Source: Arsenophonus nasoniae DSM 15247 (GTDB lineage: Bacteria; Pseudomonadota; Gammaproteobacteria; Enterobacterales; Enterobacteriaceae). From it: a stretch of 35,529 nucleotides of DNA. Location of the stretch: the NCBI RefSeq assembly GCF_000429565.1, contig NZ_AUCC01000033.1:1-35529 (forward strand), written 5' to 3'. Both the position numbers and the translations under genes were made by a program. Below are positions 6,490 to 14,800 of this stretch, piece by piece (position 1 is the first letter of the stretch; each line of letters opens with the position of its first letter). The notes under the pieces are model-generated. The model was not told where the DNA came from and searched no databases. It saw nothing but the letters and a program-made list of their open reading frames with translations.

Positions 6490-7199
6490 AAAAACTGCTT
6501 TTTTGTTTAAGTTTTATGTTGATTTCCACATCCATTTGGGCAGAGAACCTGACTGTTACCCCTCATAGTGTGGTGCGACTTTCCGTGAGCAATCGTGAAC
6601 CCAATGTGATTGCGGTGATGAATGACCGGATAGTGGAAGCCAATAGTGCCGCCGGCAAGCTAGCCGATAAAAAAGCCACTGACAGCGGGGCACTGATTTT
6701 TACCACCGAAGAAACAACACCCTTTTCGCTCTACATCGAAACCGAAAAGGGGTTTGGTTTTACCGTCAATGCCATCCCCGTTAAAAAATCCCAGGGCATT
6801 AATGTGAGCGTGATGAATGCCGAGGCGAAAGCTGACGCGAATGCTCAAGAATGGGGAAAAACCAGCGATTCTTACAGTCAGTTTATCACTCGGACTTTTA
6901 CGGCGGCGATGAACGACAATATCCCCACTGGTTTTGTTAAAAATGGTCGTGTAAACGTCAACTGGTCAGCCTCGGCATTAGCCAACTTCCGCTTTCGGGA
7001 CAGTGTGAGCTTTCAGGGCAAAAACATTCGGTTACTACGAGTTAATGTTGAGAACAAAACCTCACAACCTATTCAATTAAATGAGCGAGTTTTTTGGGTT
7101 CCGCAAACGATGGCTATTGCGTTTAATCCGACCGTTAATACCTTACGACCGCATGAGCAGGTCACGCTGTTTCTTCTGATTAAGGAGAAACCGGAATGA
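6486..7199 (+). CDS. traK: TraK, VirB9-like secretin of the core complex
   Basis: 237 residues (F TraK 242). A signal peptide ends near SIWA-ENL. The body has the secretin-like plan of TraK, with FTVNAIPVKKSQGINV midway and a C-terminal region (PIQLNERVFWVPQTMAIAFN, then LRPHEQVTLFLLIKEKP) that contacts TraV. It sits in the periplasm and outer membrane and forms the core channel with TraV and TraB. It is coupled by ATGA overlaps at both ends. Confidence 0.9.
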   Translation: MKKLLFCLSFMLISTSIWAENLTVTPHSVVRLSVSNREPNVIAVMNDRIVEANSAAGKLADKKATDSGALIFTTEETTPFSLYIETEKGFGFTVNAIPVKKSQGINVSVMNAEAKADANAQEWGKTSDSYSQFITRTFTAAMNDNIPTGFVKNGRVNVNWSASALANFRFRDSVSFQGKNIRLLRVNVENKTSQPIQLNERVFWVPQTMAIAFNPTVNTLRPHEQVTLFLLIKEKPE

Positions 7200-8518
7200 A
7201 TATCAATCATTTTATCCGCAAAAATCAAAAGGTGGTATTTAGTGCGATTGGGGTAGGGGTGATGGCGATTTTCACGCTGCTTTGGTGGATAAACAGGCAA
7301 GCATCAGGCGTTGAATTAACCGCTGCTGACAGTACTGTGCAGTCAGGTAATCCCTCCGCTCAGGAGCCGGATTTAACCGGTGCAATTACCAATACCTTTG
7401 ATAACAAGGTGCAAGGCAATGTCGTCACCGATGCGCAGCTAAGCGAAAAAGCGAATCGGCAGACAATGGACGTGCTGCTAAAAGAAATTCAGGGTATTAA
7501 GCGCGATTTTGATGCGGTTAAAAATGAAAATAGCCAGTTGAAGGCCAATGTGGGTCAACTTCAGGCTGAAATCCAGCATAATAAAAAAGCGATGGAGGGG
7601 GAGAACAGTCCAACACCAGGGGCAAGTCAAGTGAGTCATCCCCCTCAAATCGCTATCCTGCCACCAAAAGGTCAGTTGGAAAGTACCCGTTTTACTTATC
7701 CGAAAAAAGAAAATATGCCATCGGGTTTTTATGTCCCCTCGGGGACGTTTTCAACCGCCATCGTGCTAGAAGGGGCGGATGCCAATGCGTCGGTGAAAGG
7801 CGAAACCAAAAAAGTGGCCATGCAGTTTAAATTAACCGGACTTGCCCATCTGCCAGGCAACCAAAAACTGAATAAATTAACAAATTGTTTTGTCACCGCG
7901 TCGGCCTGGGGAGAAATTTCCAGCGAACGGGCAGAAGTGAGACTTGAGCGCCTGTCGTGTGTTATCAACAACAAGCATATTGACCAGGTAGTTGAAGGGC
8001 ATGTCGGTTTTTATGGCAAAAACGGCATTAAAGGTATACCGGTGATGCGAAATGGCGCGATGCTCGGACTGGCCTTTGGCGCAGGGGCATTAGGCGGTTT
8101 GGGTAACGCCTTCTCGCAAATTGGCAATACCACCGTCGGCATGGGCGCAACCCATCAGGCCACCACTCAGGAAGTCGCCAGACAAGCGCTAGGCAGTGGC
8201 GCATCAACGGCAGCCAATAAACTGGCGGACTACTACATTGAGCGTGCCGAGCAATATCATCCGGTTATCCCGATTGGCGCTGCCAATCGCGTCGAAGTGG
8301 TTTTCCAAAAAGGCTTTAAAGCTGAATTTATTGAAGACCTGGAAGCGAAAAAGGTCAATGAATCACCCACCCAACTGGCGAAAAACGTCAGTAACAGCGT
8401 AAAAACTAACTTACCACCTGAGTTGCTCAATCAGTTAGGCAGTGCCACCTCAATGGACTTGTCCGATTTTGTTACCCCCACAAAACCACCGTCAAATAAC
8501 GGAGGCGTGAAGCCATGA
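7196..8518 (+). CDS. traB: TraB, VirB10-like core-complex scaffold
   Basis: 440 residues. One inner-membrane helix near residues 14-31 is followed by a predicted coiled coil (~85-130, KEIQGIKRDFDAVKNENSQL onward), a Pro-containing linker and the VirB10/TraB C-terminal domain. The latter includes LPPKGQLESTRFTYP, SGFYVPSGTFSTAIVLEGAD, LTNCFVTASAWGEISSERAE and GHVGFYGKNGIKGIPV. It bridges both membranes and joins TraK/TraV to the inner-membrane parts. It overlaps traK and the next gene by 4 bases each. Confidence 0.92.
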   Translation: MNINHFIRKNQKVVFSAIGVGVMAIFTLLWWINRQASGVELTAADSTVQSGNPSAQEPDLTGAITNTFDNKVQGNVVTDAQLSEKANRQTMDVLLKEIQGIKRDFDAVKNENSQLKANVGQLQAEIQHNKKAMEGENSPTPGASQVSHPPQIAILPPKGQLESTRFTYPKKENMPSGFYVPSGTFSTAIVLEGADANASVKGETKKVAMQFKLTGLAHLPGNQKLNKLTNCFVTASAWGEISSERAEVRLERLSCVINNKHIDQVVEGHVGFYGKNGIKGIPVMRNGAMLGLAFGAGALGGLGNAFSQIGNTTVGMGATHQATTQEVARQALGSGASTAANKLADYYIERAEQYHPVIPIGAANRVEVVFQKGFKAEFIEDLEAKKVNESPTQLAKNVSNSVKTNLPPELLNQLGSATSMDLSDFVTPTKPPSNNGGVKP

Positions 8519-8835
8519 GTCGATTCACAACAAACATCCTCGGCGTCATCCATCACGGCGTTGAATACACGTTACAACTGATTAAAAACGGCTTTTTTTA
8601 CTTACCGGTTATCTTTTTCTGGTTAACGATGATGTTTTTTTATGTGGGTCATTTATCAATCAATGAGGACTTTAGATTTAGCAAAGTGAGCCAGGTGATG
8701 GATGAAGGCTGGCAACTGCTTGAACCGGTTTTTCGCTTGTCGCTTTGTATCACGCTGATACTTTGCGTTTTGCAGTTTGCTATCCGTCTTTTTCGTCGAA
8801 ATTCCGACCGGACGCCATTAACCAAGGAGGAATAA
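8515..8835 (+). CDS. Small membrane protein, copy 1 of tandem pair (unknown)
   Basis: 106 residues with two hydrophobic segments, FFYLPVIFFWLTMMFFYVG (~28-46) and LSLCITLILCVLQFAIRLF (~80-98), and a basic C-terminus. Not recognised. It is clearly related to the next gene: both read (F/Y)(L/F)PV.F.WLT, a middle loop of about 28 residues, and EPVFRLSLCITLILC against TPVFRLSLAITLILC. It lies between traB and traV, where F has the unrelated traP. It is coupled to traB by an ATGA overlap, so it is made with the core complex. A helper of the TraB/TraC inner-membrane platform is possible but unproven. Confidence 0.8.
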   Translation: MSRFTTNILGVIHHGVEYTLQLIKNGFFYLPVIFFWLTMMFFYVGHLSINEDFRFSKVSQVMDEGWQLLEPVFRLSLCITLILCVLQFAIRLFRRNSDRTPLTKEE

Positions 8836-8839
8836 AGCC

Positions 8840-9220
8840 ATGAATACGTTAGCGCAAAAATCCATTATCAAACATCCATCCCTTAATGTAGTGAGGACAA
8901 AAAATAGCGTGATGTTGCCGGTCAATCAGAATGCGGCAATCGGTAAAAGAACCGCCTTGCAGTGCTTGCAATTAGTATTGAATATCAGCCTTTATTTCCC
9001 CGTGATGTTTGTTTGGCTGACGGTCGCTTTTGCATTAAGTGGAAATTTGGCAATAAGCTATCCGTTTGAACCGGATGCGATTTACTTAACGTTCGATAAA
9101 GTTGTTGACCTACTCACCCCTGTTTTTCGTCTGTCATTGGCTATTACCTTAATACTTTGTTTTTTGCGGTTGGCAATCGGGATTTTCCGGAAAAAATCTA
9201 ACAAGAAGGAGTCAACATGA
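8840..9220 (+). CDS. Small membrane protein, copy 2 of tandem pair (unknown)
   Basis: 126 residues, paralogous to the preceding gene but with a ~38-residue longer polar N-terminus. The hydrophobic segments are SLYFPVMFVWLTVAFALSG and LSLAITLILCFLRLAIGIF, again followed by a lysine-rich tail (RKKSNKKEST). It starts after AGGAGG (8825-8830), and its stop overlaps the traV start. The pair looks like a local duplication that has diverged strongly. No known family is assigned. Confidence 0.8.
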   Translation: MNTLAQKSIIKHPSLNVVRTKNSVMLPVNQNAAIGKRTALQCLQLVLNISLYFPVMFVWLTVAFALSGNLAISYPFEPDAIYLTFDKVVDLLTPVFRLSLAITLILCFLRLAIGIFRKKSNKKEST

Positions 9221-9750
9221 TGCTGAAATATCGCATAGGGCTTATCAGCGGCATTGTGTTGCTTTCCGGTTGCGCGGGTATGAATAGTGAGTTTGAATTT
9301 GGCAAACCCGCTAAAGACTCGGGTTACTGGATGAGTGAGGCCGATGAGATGACCAATACTGCCAGTTATTCAGTCGCCCAACATAAAGGCGAGGCCGTCA
9401 AGTCCGCTAAAGGATTTACGCTATCGGCTTATCGCTTAATTCAATTAAATCCAATGCACACAGCGGTAACATTTTTAACTGAGCGCGCGATAAGTGCAAA
9501 TAATCCAAACTCAATGAAGGTTAAATCACCTGCATCACGCTGGCTAACGAACAACTTCACCGCACAATCCCCTGCTGCGTGTCCGGCAAGTCCTTGTCTG
9601 GGTGAAGTCACTACTCCCTCTCGGCAAGCGGAGCGGGTAACGCGTGCCTGGATAGCGCCTTATGTGTCACCGGATGAGGTCGTCCATACCGGCGAAGTGG
9701 TTTATTTCGTGACCACCCCGTCCACCTGGGCAAATGTGGAGAAAGTGTGA
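9217..9750 (+). CDS. traV: TraV, outer-membrane lipoprotein of the core complex
   Basis: 177 residues. The lipobox LLSGC puts the acylated cysteine at C19, followed by AGMNSEFEF, close to the F TraV start (CAGTSTEFE). Two further cysteines lie in the central region (CPASPC). The C-terminus (RAWIAPYVSPDEVVHTGEVV) matches the TraV/VirB7 class, which anchors TraK in the outer membrane. Two in-frame ATGs (9217, 9220) follow AAGGAG (9206-9211); I kept the first, which overlaps the previous stop. Confidence 0.9.
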   Translation: MMLKYRIGLISGIVLLSGCAGMNSEFEFGKPAKDSGYWMSEADEMTNTASYSVAQHKGEAVKSAKGFTLSAYRLIQLNPMHTAVTFLTERAISANNPNSMKVKSPASRWLTNNFTAQSPAACPASPCLGEVTTPSRQAERVTRAWIAPYVSPDEVVHTGEVVYFVTTPSTWANVEKV

Positions 9751-12335
9751 TGCTAAAACAAGTCAATCCGCTCAAAATCATTGAACTGGTGGGTAATGCC
9801 TTAATGGAAAAAGACACTACCCGTGAAACGGCAAAAAAGCTCGAGTCGATGGATTATCCGCATTTGCGCGACCTGTTGCCGTATCGGGATTATGACGGCG
9901 ACCATCAGCTTTTTATTAACCAGCATTCACTGGGATTTTTACTGGAAGCCCAACCGTTAATTGGTGCCAATGAAAAACTGGTCGAATCACTTGAGGAACT
10001 GGTGAAAAACAATCTACCGCGCGATATTCCGCTACAGGTGATTTTGCTGTCCAGTCAAACGGTGTATGAGAAATTAACGCGCGGCTTGCGGGATTTTAGC
10101 TGGCAGGGCAATCGTGCTGATGAATGCAATCAAATTACGCAGGGGTTTTATCTTGATGCGGCGCGCAATCAGTTTGCCAATCCGCAAAATCTGCCGTTGA
10201 CGCTGAGAGATTATCATCTGTTTTTTGCGTTCTGCCAGCCGTGTAAGCGAGTCACCGAAAGTGAAATCATTAAAGTCCGTGAAATTCGGCGTAATCTGTT
10301 AAGTGCGCTCAACGCCTCGGATATTCATGCGGACAATGCGTCAATCACCCGCTTTTTGCAGATGATGCGCGAAATGATTAATTTGGACACGGAAAGATTA
10401 AAGCCGTATTCATCCGAGTGGATAGAAGACAAAGACATTAATCAGCAGATTGTGCAGAACAACACCTGCTACTGGTTTAAATCGGGGTATGTGGAAATTA
10501 CCGGCCGCAATGAAGAAGATAACCCGTTTTCTACCCGTGCCATTCATTTTAATCTCGACAGTAATCCCAGAGAACACTACCTCTGGCAAAACGGCAATAT
10601 TATTTCCAATTTGCTTAATCCGCAAAACGGCATCCGTTGCCCGTTTGTGATGAGTTTTATCATTCAAACCGAAGACCAGTCGCGTAGTCAGGGGGAAGCC
10701 AATAAGCAGTTTCTGGATTTAGAGCGGAAAGTCTCCTCTTCTTATGCCAAATATATCCCGTCAACCAAACGCCAGCACGCCGAATGGAAAAGTTTACGTG
10801 AAGGATTGCTCTCTACCGCGACGTCACTATCCGGTTATTATCTCGGTATCACCCTTTTTTGTCGTGATAATGAAGAGGAAGCAGCCAAAGAAGCGGAGCG
10901 TACCAAAAAGGCGTTTGCCATGCAGGGGCTTAATATGGTGAGAGCCGATTTAATGCAGATGCGCAACTTTCTTGGTCACCTGCCTTTTGCGGTAGGCGAT
11001 AATCCGAAACTCTGGAAGGACTTCTTAAAAACCGGTGCAATACAGCGAGCAGAATCCTTTCAGGCGGTCAATCTCATGCCGATTATCGCCGATAACAAAC
11101 TCAGTCAGGCAGGGATAGTCTTCCCAAGTTACCGCCATCAACTGGCGTTTCTCGATATTTTTGACGCAAGTTTGCCGAACACCAATTTTAACTGGTTTGA
11201 ATCGGGCACCTCCGGCGCAGGGAAATCGGTGTTGGCACAAACCATTGCCAGACAGGTGTTAGACAGCGGCGGTTATTTGTCTATTTTTGATATCGGCGAC
11301 AGCTACAAGGCGTTTTGCCAGAGCGTGGGTGGCACCTACATTAACGGGGAAACCTTGCGCTTTAATCCGTTTGCCAACATTACCGATATCACCTTAAGCG
11401 CTGAGCGCATTCGTGACCAGTTGTGCATTCTGGCCAGTCCTAATGGCTTGATGGATGAAGTGCATGAATCACTGATACTGGAAGCGATTACGGAATCCTG
11501 GCCGAACAAAAAACAGGATATGCGTATCGATGATGTCGTTAATTATCTAAAAAAACATCGCGGTAAAATCCAGGAAGCTAGCCGTATCACCGGTCGCATT
11601 GATGAAATTCTGGTACTGCTAAACAAATACACCACCAAAGGGATATACGGCAAATATTTTAACAGCAGCGAACCGACCCTAAAGCCGGATATGCGCTTTG
11701 TGGTCACAGAGCTCGGTGGATTGAAAGCCAATCGGGATTTACTCATGGCGGTGTTATTTACGCTCATGCTCTGGTCAGAAAACCTGATGTACAACACGCC
11801 ACGTAGTTTACGCAAGATGAACATTATTGATGAAGGTTGGAAACTACTGGATGCCAAAAGCCCTAAAGTCCGCGATTTCATCGAAGAAGGTTACCGTACC
11901 GCCCGTCGACATAATGGTTCCTTTGGCACTGTAACACAAAGTATCCGCGATAAAAATTTAAGCACGGCAGCACTGGCCGCTTATGACAACAGCAGTTTTA
12001 AATTCACGCTCATGCAGGATGCAAAAGCCTTTAATTCTTTTCAAAAAGAAGAACCTTCCACCTTTAACGAAATGGAATGGGCATTAATTCAAAAGTTCCC
12101 CCCTGCCAGCCGCGCCGGATTTAGCGCCGTGCATTTAAGTGTGGGTGGTTATAGTAGTTTTCATCGATTAATGCTCGACCCGTTAAGTAATGAACTGTTT
12201 TCCTCCCGCGGTGATGATTTCACCTATCGGGAGAAGCGCCTAAAGGAAGGGGCAAACATTAATGACATTATTTTTGAAATGGCGCAACAGAAAGACCCTG
12301 CGTTACTGGCGAAATTGAAACAGGTTAAACCGTGA
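9750..12335 (+). CDS. traC: TraC, VirB4-class secretion ATPase
   Basis: 861 residues from ATG 9750, which overlaps the traV stop (TGATG); a GTG one codon earlier is also in frame. F TraC is 875 aa. The Walker A motif GTSGAGKS lies at about 486-493 and Walker B MNIIDE near 690-695, followed by the conserved GWKLLD. A TraC N-terminal domain comes first (LLPYRDYDGDHQLFIN). It is the cytoplasmic ATPase at the base of the channel and powers pilus assembly. The sequence looks intact. Confidence 0.95.
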   Translation: MLKQVNPLKIIELVGNALMEKDTTRETAKKLESMDYPHLRDLLPYRDYDGDHQLFINQHSLGFLLEAQPLIGANEKLVESLEELVKNNLPRDIPLQVILLSSQTVYEKLTRGLRDFSWQGNRADECNQITQGFYLDAARNQFANPQNLPLTLRDYHLFFAFCQPCKRVTESEIIKVREIRRNLLSALNASDIHADNASITRFLQMMREMINLDTERLKPYSSEWIEDKDINQQIVQNNTCYWFKSGYVEITGRNEEDNPFSTRAIHFNLDSNPREHYLWQNGNIISNLLNPQNGIRCPFVMSFIIQTEDQSRSQGEANKQFLDLERKVSSSYAKYIPSTKRQHAEWKSLREGLLSTATSLSGYYLGITLFCRDNEEEAAKEAERTKKAFAMQGLNMVRADLMQMRNFLGHLPFAVGDNPKLWKDFLKTGAIQRAESFQAVNLMPIIADNKLSQAGIVFPSYRHQLAFLDIFDASLPNTNFNWFESGTSGAGKSVLAQTIARQVLDSGGYLSIFDIGDSYKAFCQSVGGTYINGETLRFNPFANITDITLSAERIRDQLCILASPNGLMDEVHESLILEAITESWPNKKQDMRIDDVVNYLKKHRGKIQEASRITGRIDEILVLLNKYTTKGIYGKYFNSSEPTLKPDMRFVVTELGGLKANRDLLMAVLFTLMLWSENLMYNTPRSLRKMNIIDEGWKLLDAKSPKVRDFIEEGYRTARRHNGSFGTVTQSIRDKNLSTAALAAYDNSSFKFTLMQDAKAFNSFQKEEPSTFNEMEWALIQKFPPASRAGFSAVHLSVGGYSSFHRLMLDPLSNELFSSRGDDFTYREKRLKEGANINDIIFEMAQQKDPALLAKLKQVKP

Positions 12336-12351
12336 GAGGGGAGGATGGGGA

Positions 12352-12540
12352 TTGGATATCATAATCATCACTGCGTTGATAATCATTGCATTGTTGTGTG
12401 TGCTTCTCAGGTTACATCCGCAGTCAACGTGGCGCTGGGTAATTTACGGGATGCTAGTAGTTGCGATGACCACTGAATTTTTCATGATTTCAACAAGTTT
12501 TCGGGATATTACCCAAACATGCCATGGAATAGGGCTTTAG
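12352..12540 (+). CDS. Small two-helix membrane protein (unknown), TTG start
   Basis: 62 residues: a strong N-terminal hydrophobic segment (IIIITALIIIALLCVLL), a short polar turn (RLHPQSTWRW) and a second segment (VIYGMLVVAMTTEFFMI). The start is the TTG at 12352 because GGGGAGG (12338-12344) lies 7 bases before it; the only nearby ATG (12345) is in another frame, touches that Shine-Dalgarno and gives a 41-residue product with no pattern. Not recognised. It lies between traC and trbI with no F counterpart. It may be specific to this plasmid group. Confidence 0.55.
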   Translation: MDIIIITALIIIALLCVLLRLHPQSTWRWVIYGMLVVAMTTEFFMISTSFRDITQTCHGIGL

Positions 12541-12589
12541 CAAGCGATTGTCATCATCTTAACCGATTAACTTTTTGGAGGACAAACAA

Positions 12590-13162
12590 ATGAAAAGAAT
12601 AATCGCATTACTCACAGGATTAACGAAAACGTATGCAATAAGGAAAGCGATCACCTTCACTTTCGCTTCGTTTTTCATGCTGTTGGTGTCTTGTTTTTAT
12701 ACCGTTGGGGTGGGGGCAGGGAGTATATCGCCAAAAGCGGTCATTCAACTAACAAAACAGAATCCCGACCTTCAGATCATCGCGTTTGGGTGGGGGATGA
12801 CTGAGGCACTCTGGATTTTAGGGATTTCTTGTTTGGGATTGGCAATCGTTGAGTATTTCAGCCAAAAAAGAACCAAACCTCGTTGGGTCAACGCCGTGTT
12901 AAAGCCAAACGCCTATTTAAAGTGGATGCTAGAAATGCTGCATTGGTCAGCGATGATATTGCTGATGGTGGTATTCACTGCTCGGGGTCTCGGGCTGGAT
13001 AGCAGTCAAATTCAGCTGGTCGCCGTTAACGCCAATCTGCCCTCACCGCTGATATTTTTCCTTTCTTTAGGGCAAGCGGCATTAGTGTCTTCAGGTTTGC
13101 TTGCCCTATTGGGCGTAATGGATAACCTGCCTGTGCTGAAAAAGCGCGTCAAAAAGGCATAA
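12590..13162 (+). CDS. Membrane protein of unknown function between traC and trbI
   Basis: 190 residues from ATG 12590, preceded by GGAGG (12577-12581) at 8 bases; a TTG at 12575 is also in frame but lies upstream of most of that ribosome site. About four membrane segments: AITFTFASFFMLLVSCFYTV, ALWILGISCLGLAIVEYF, MLHWSAMILLMVVFTARGL and LIFFLSLGQAALVSSGLLAL. The loops are basic. No family is recognised. It occurs within the tra operon, 4 bases before trbI, so it is co-expressed with the pilus genes. Confidence 0.75.
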   Translation: MKRIIALLTGLTKTYAIRKAITFTFASFFMLLVSCFYTVGVGAGSISPKAVIQLTKQNPDLQIIAFGWGMTEALWILGISCLGLAIVEYFSQKRTKPRWVNAVLKPNAYLKWMLEMLHWSAMILLMVVFTARGLGLDSSQIQLVAVNANLPSPLIFFLSLGQAALVSSGLLALLGVMDNLPVLKKRVKKA

Positions 13163-13166
13163 GCGC

Positions 13167-13508
13167 ATGAAAACGGTCGCCATCATTAATTTCATCATCG
13201 GCAGTTTATTAAGTGCTCTGCTAATTGTTTCCGTACAACACTGGCTTTTTCCTCGGACGAACATTATCACCTTTGATATGAAAAAGACCACCGATCGCTT
13301 TTTAGTGCAGGTCAGCAAGCTGGACTTACCGGAGGCGCAAAAAGACCAGCTTATTGCGAAATACAACAACACCCTGAAGGCTGTTTTAGAAAAAGAAGCC
13401 AAAGGTAACACGTTAATATTGGTGAGCGGTGCGGTGATGGCAGGGGCAGTGGATAAAACGGCTGATATCCAGAAACAGATTGCCGAGGCAATGAAAAACC
13501 ATGAATAA
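13167..13508 (+). CDS. trbI: TrbI, inner-membrane pilus protein
   Basis: 113 residues. One N-terminal membrane helix is followed by a periplasmic domain with the F TrbI pattern: TFDMKKTTDRFLVQVSKLDL (F has VAFNMKQTVDAFFDSASQKQ), AKYNNTLKAVLEKEA, then LILVSGAVMAGA and a helical end. In F, TrbI influences pilus outgrowth and retraction and lies between traC and traW, as here. It overlaps traW by 8 bases. Confidence 0.88.
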   Translation: MKTVAIINFIIGSLLSALLIVSVQHWLFPRTNIITFDMKKTTDRFLVQVSKLDLPEAQKDQLIAKYNNTLKAVLEKEAKGNTLILVSGAVMAGAVDKTADIQKQIAEAMKNHE

Positions 13509-14124
13509 GTGGCTGCCTTGCATCGGTATATTGATGAGCTTTAGCGCGGTCAGTCTGGCCACTGAAATCGGCACGTTTGGCGATGTGTGGGCGATAGCCG
13601 AACAAAACCTGCTGACGGTAATTGAAGGACAGGTGGAAAGTGCTTTTTTAGGCAACGAGGAAAAAATTCACCAGCAATGGCGGGAACGGGTAACGAAAAA
13701 TGCCGAGCGCCCTGAAGCGGTACAGGGACTCACCAAAGCGGTGAAAAACACCACACGGACGTTTGATCCGAGCTTCACCGTCACTAAAGATATTCGTGAC
13801 CACAACGGCACCGTTTTTGCGCACAAAGGGCAGAAGGTGAATCCCTTTGATATCACCCCTTTTAATGAAACGCTCTATTTCATTGATGGTGATGATGAAA
13901 AACAGCTTGCCTGGGTCGCTGCGCAGAAACCCGCGACTGCCATCAATAAAATCATTTTGGTGAACGGGAATATAAAAATAACGGCGGATGCCTTAAATCA
14001 GCGCATCTACTTTGATCAGGGTGGCGTTTTGGTTAACCGGTTTGGCATTGAGCGATTACCCAGTGTAGTGGATGAAATGCCGAATCATTCCTTATTACGG
14101 ATAACTGAGGTGGCAGTACAATGA
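13501..14124 (+). CDS. traW: TraW, periplasmic pilus assembly protein
   Basis: 207 residues with a signal peptide ending near SLA-TEIGTFG. The mature protein follows TraW: GDVWAIAEQNLLTVIEGQ, then RTFDPSFTVTKDIRDHNG, then AHKGQKVNPFD, then LYFIDGDDEKQLAWV, and near the end RIYFDQGGVLVNRFGIERLP. It works with TrbC and TraU in F-type pilus assembly. The next gene starts 34 bases on. Confidence 0.92.
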   Translation: MNKWLPCIGILMSFSAVSLATEIGTFGDVWAIAEQNLLTVIEGQVESAFLGNEEKIHQQWRERVTKNAERPEAVQGLTKAVKNTTRTFDPSFTVTKDIRDHNGTVFAHKGQKVNPFDITPFNETLYFIDGDDEKQLAWVAAQKPATAINKIILVNGNIKITADALNQRIYFDQGGVLVNRFGIERLPSVVDEMPNHSLLRITEVAVQ

Positions 14125-14158
14125 AATCCCAAACACGCAAAATGGAGAAAAGGACATT

Positions 14159-14800
14159 ATGAAAAGATATGTCACTATCGGATTATTGTTGGGTACATTT
14201 TTGTTGCCAATGTTTGCGCTGGCTGAAACATCTTTATCTTCACAAGATATTAAAAGAATGGTCGAAGCTTACGAAATGTACACTGGAAAATTAACCCCCG
14301 TTTTAAATGCAAAGTCTCGGGTAGGGGTTATTGCGCTATATAACTATCATTGTAAGTCTTGTGCAAAGATGGTTACGACGATTTTAAATCTGGTTAAAAA
14401 ACACCCTGATATCCGGTTTGTTTTTAAAAATCTATCCGATAAATCAGACCAATCTGTTCTGGGTGCGCAAGCAGAATTGATGGTATGGAGTAAATGTCCC
14501 AAGGCATTTTTAAAATATTTTACTGAATTATTTAAAAGTGGGAATGTTCCGCAAGCAATAGAAAAATCCAAATATCCTTTTACAGATATTCAAACTGAAT
14601 TAAATAAGTTTGTAATTGATAACGATGTTATGTCACTTGTAACGGCTCATTATGCTAATAAGTTAAATATCCAAAAGCTCCCCACTTTTATTGTTGTTAA
14701 TTTTATTAATCCTACTACAGAAAATACGACAATTTTAACCGGTGTGGTCGATGAAAAAACGTTATTAGCCGCAGTTGAAAAAGCAAAAGGAGCTGAATGA
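14159..14800 (+). CDS. DsbA/DsbC-like thiol protein, AT-rich copy
   Basis: 213 residues with a signal peptide (MFALA-ETS) and a thioredoxin fold. The active-site CKSC is at C65-C68 (YNYHCKSCAKM), and a cis-proline KLPTF is near the end. It is a secreted thiol oxidase or isomerase that probably forms disulfides in cysteine-rich Tra proteins. The C-terminus (ENTTILTGVVDEKTLLAAVE) closely matches that of the next gene, so the two are paralogues. This copy is much poorer in GC: the 60 bases from 14581 hold 15 G+C, against 30 in a comparable line of the next gene (15241). It may have arrived separately. It overlaps the next gene by 4 bases. Confidence 0.85.
   Translation: MKRYVTIGLLLGTFLLPMFALAETSLSSQDIKRMVEAYEMYTGKLTPVLNAKSRVGVIALYNYHCKSCAKMVTTILNLVKKHPDIRFVFKNLSDKSDQSVLGAQAELMVWSKCPKAFLKYFTELFKSGNVPQAIEKSKYPFTDIQTELNKFVIDNDVMSLVTAHYANKLNIQKLPTFIVVNFINPTTENTTILTGVVDEKTLLAAVEKAKGAE

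Noticed and set aside
12345-12470. ATG-started 41-codon frame in place of the TTG-started gene at 12352
   Set aside because: Its ATG touches the Shine-Dalgarno and the product is His/Cys-rich with no pattern, whereas the TTG frame gives a coherent two-helix membrane protein at proper spacing.
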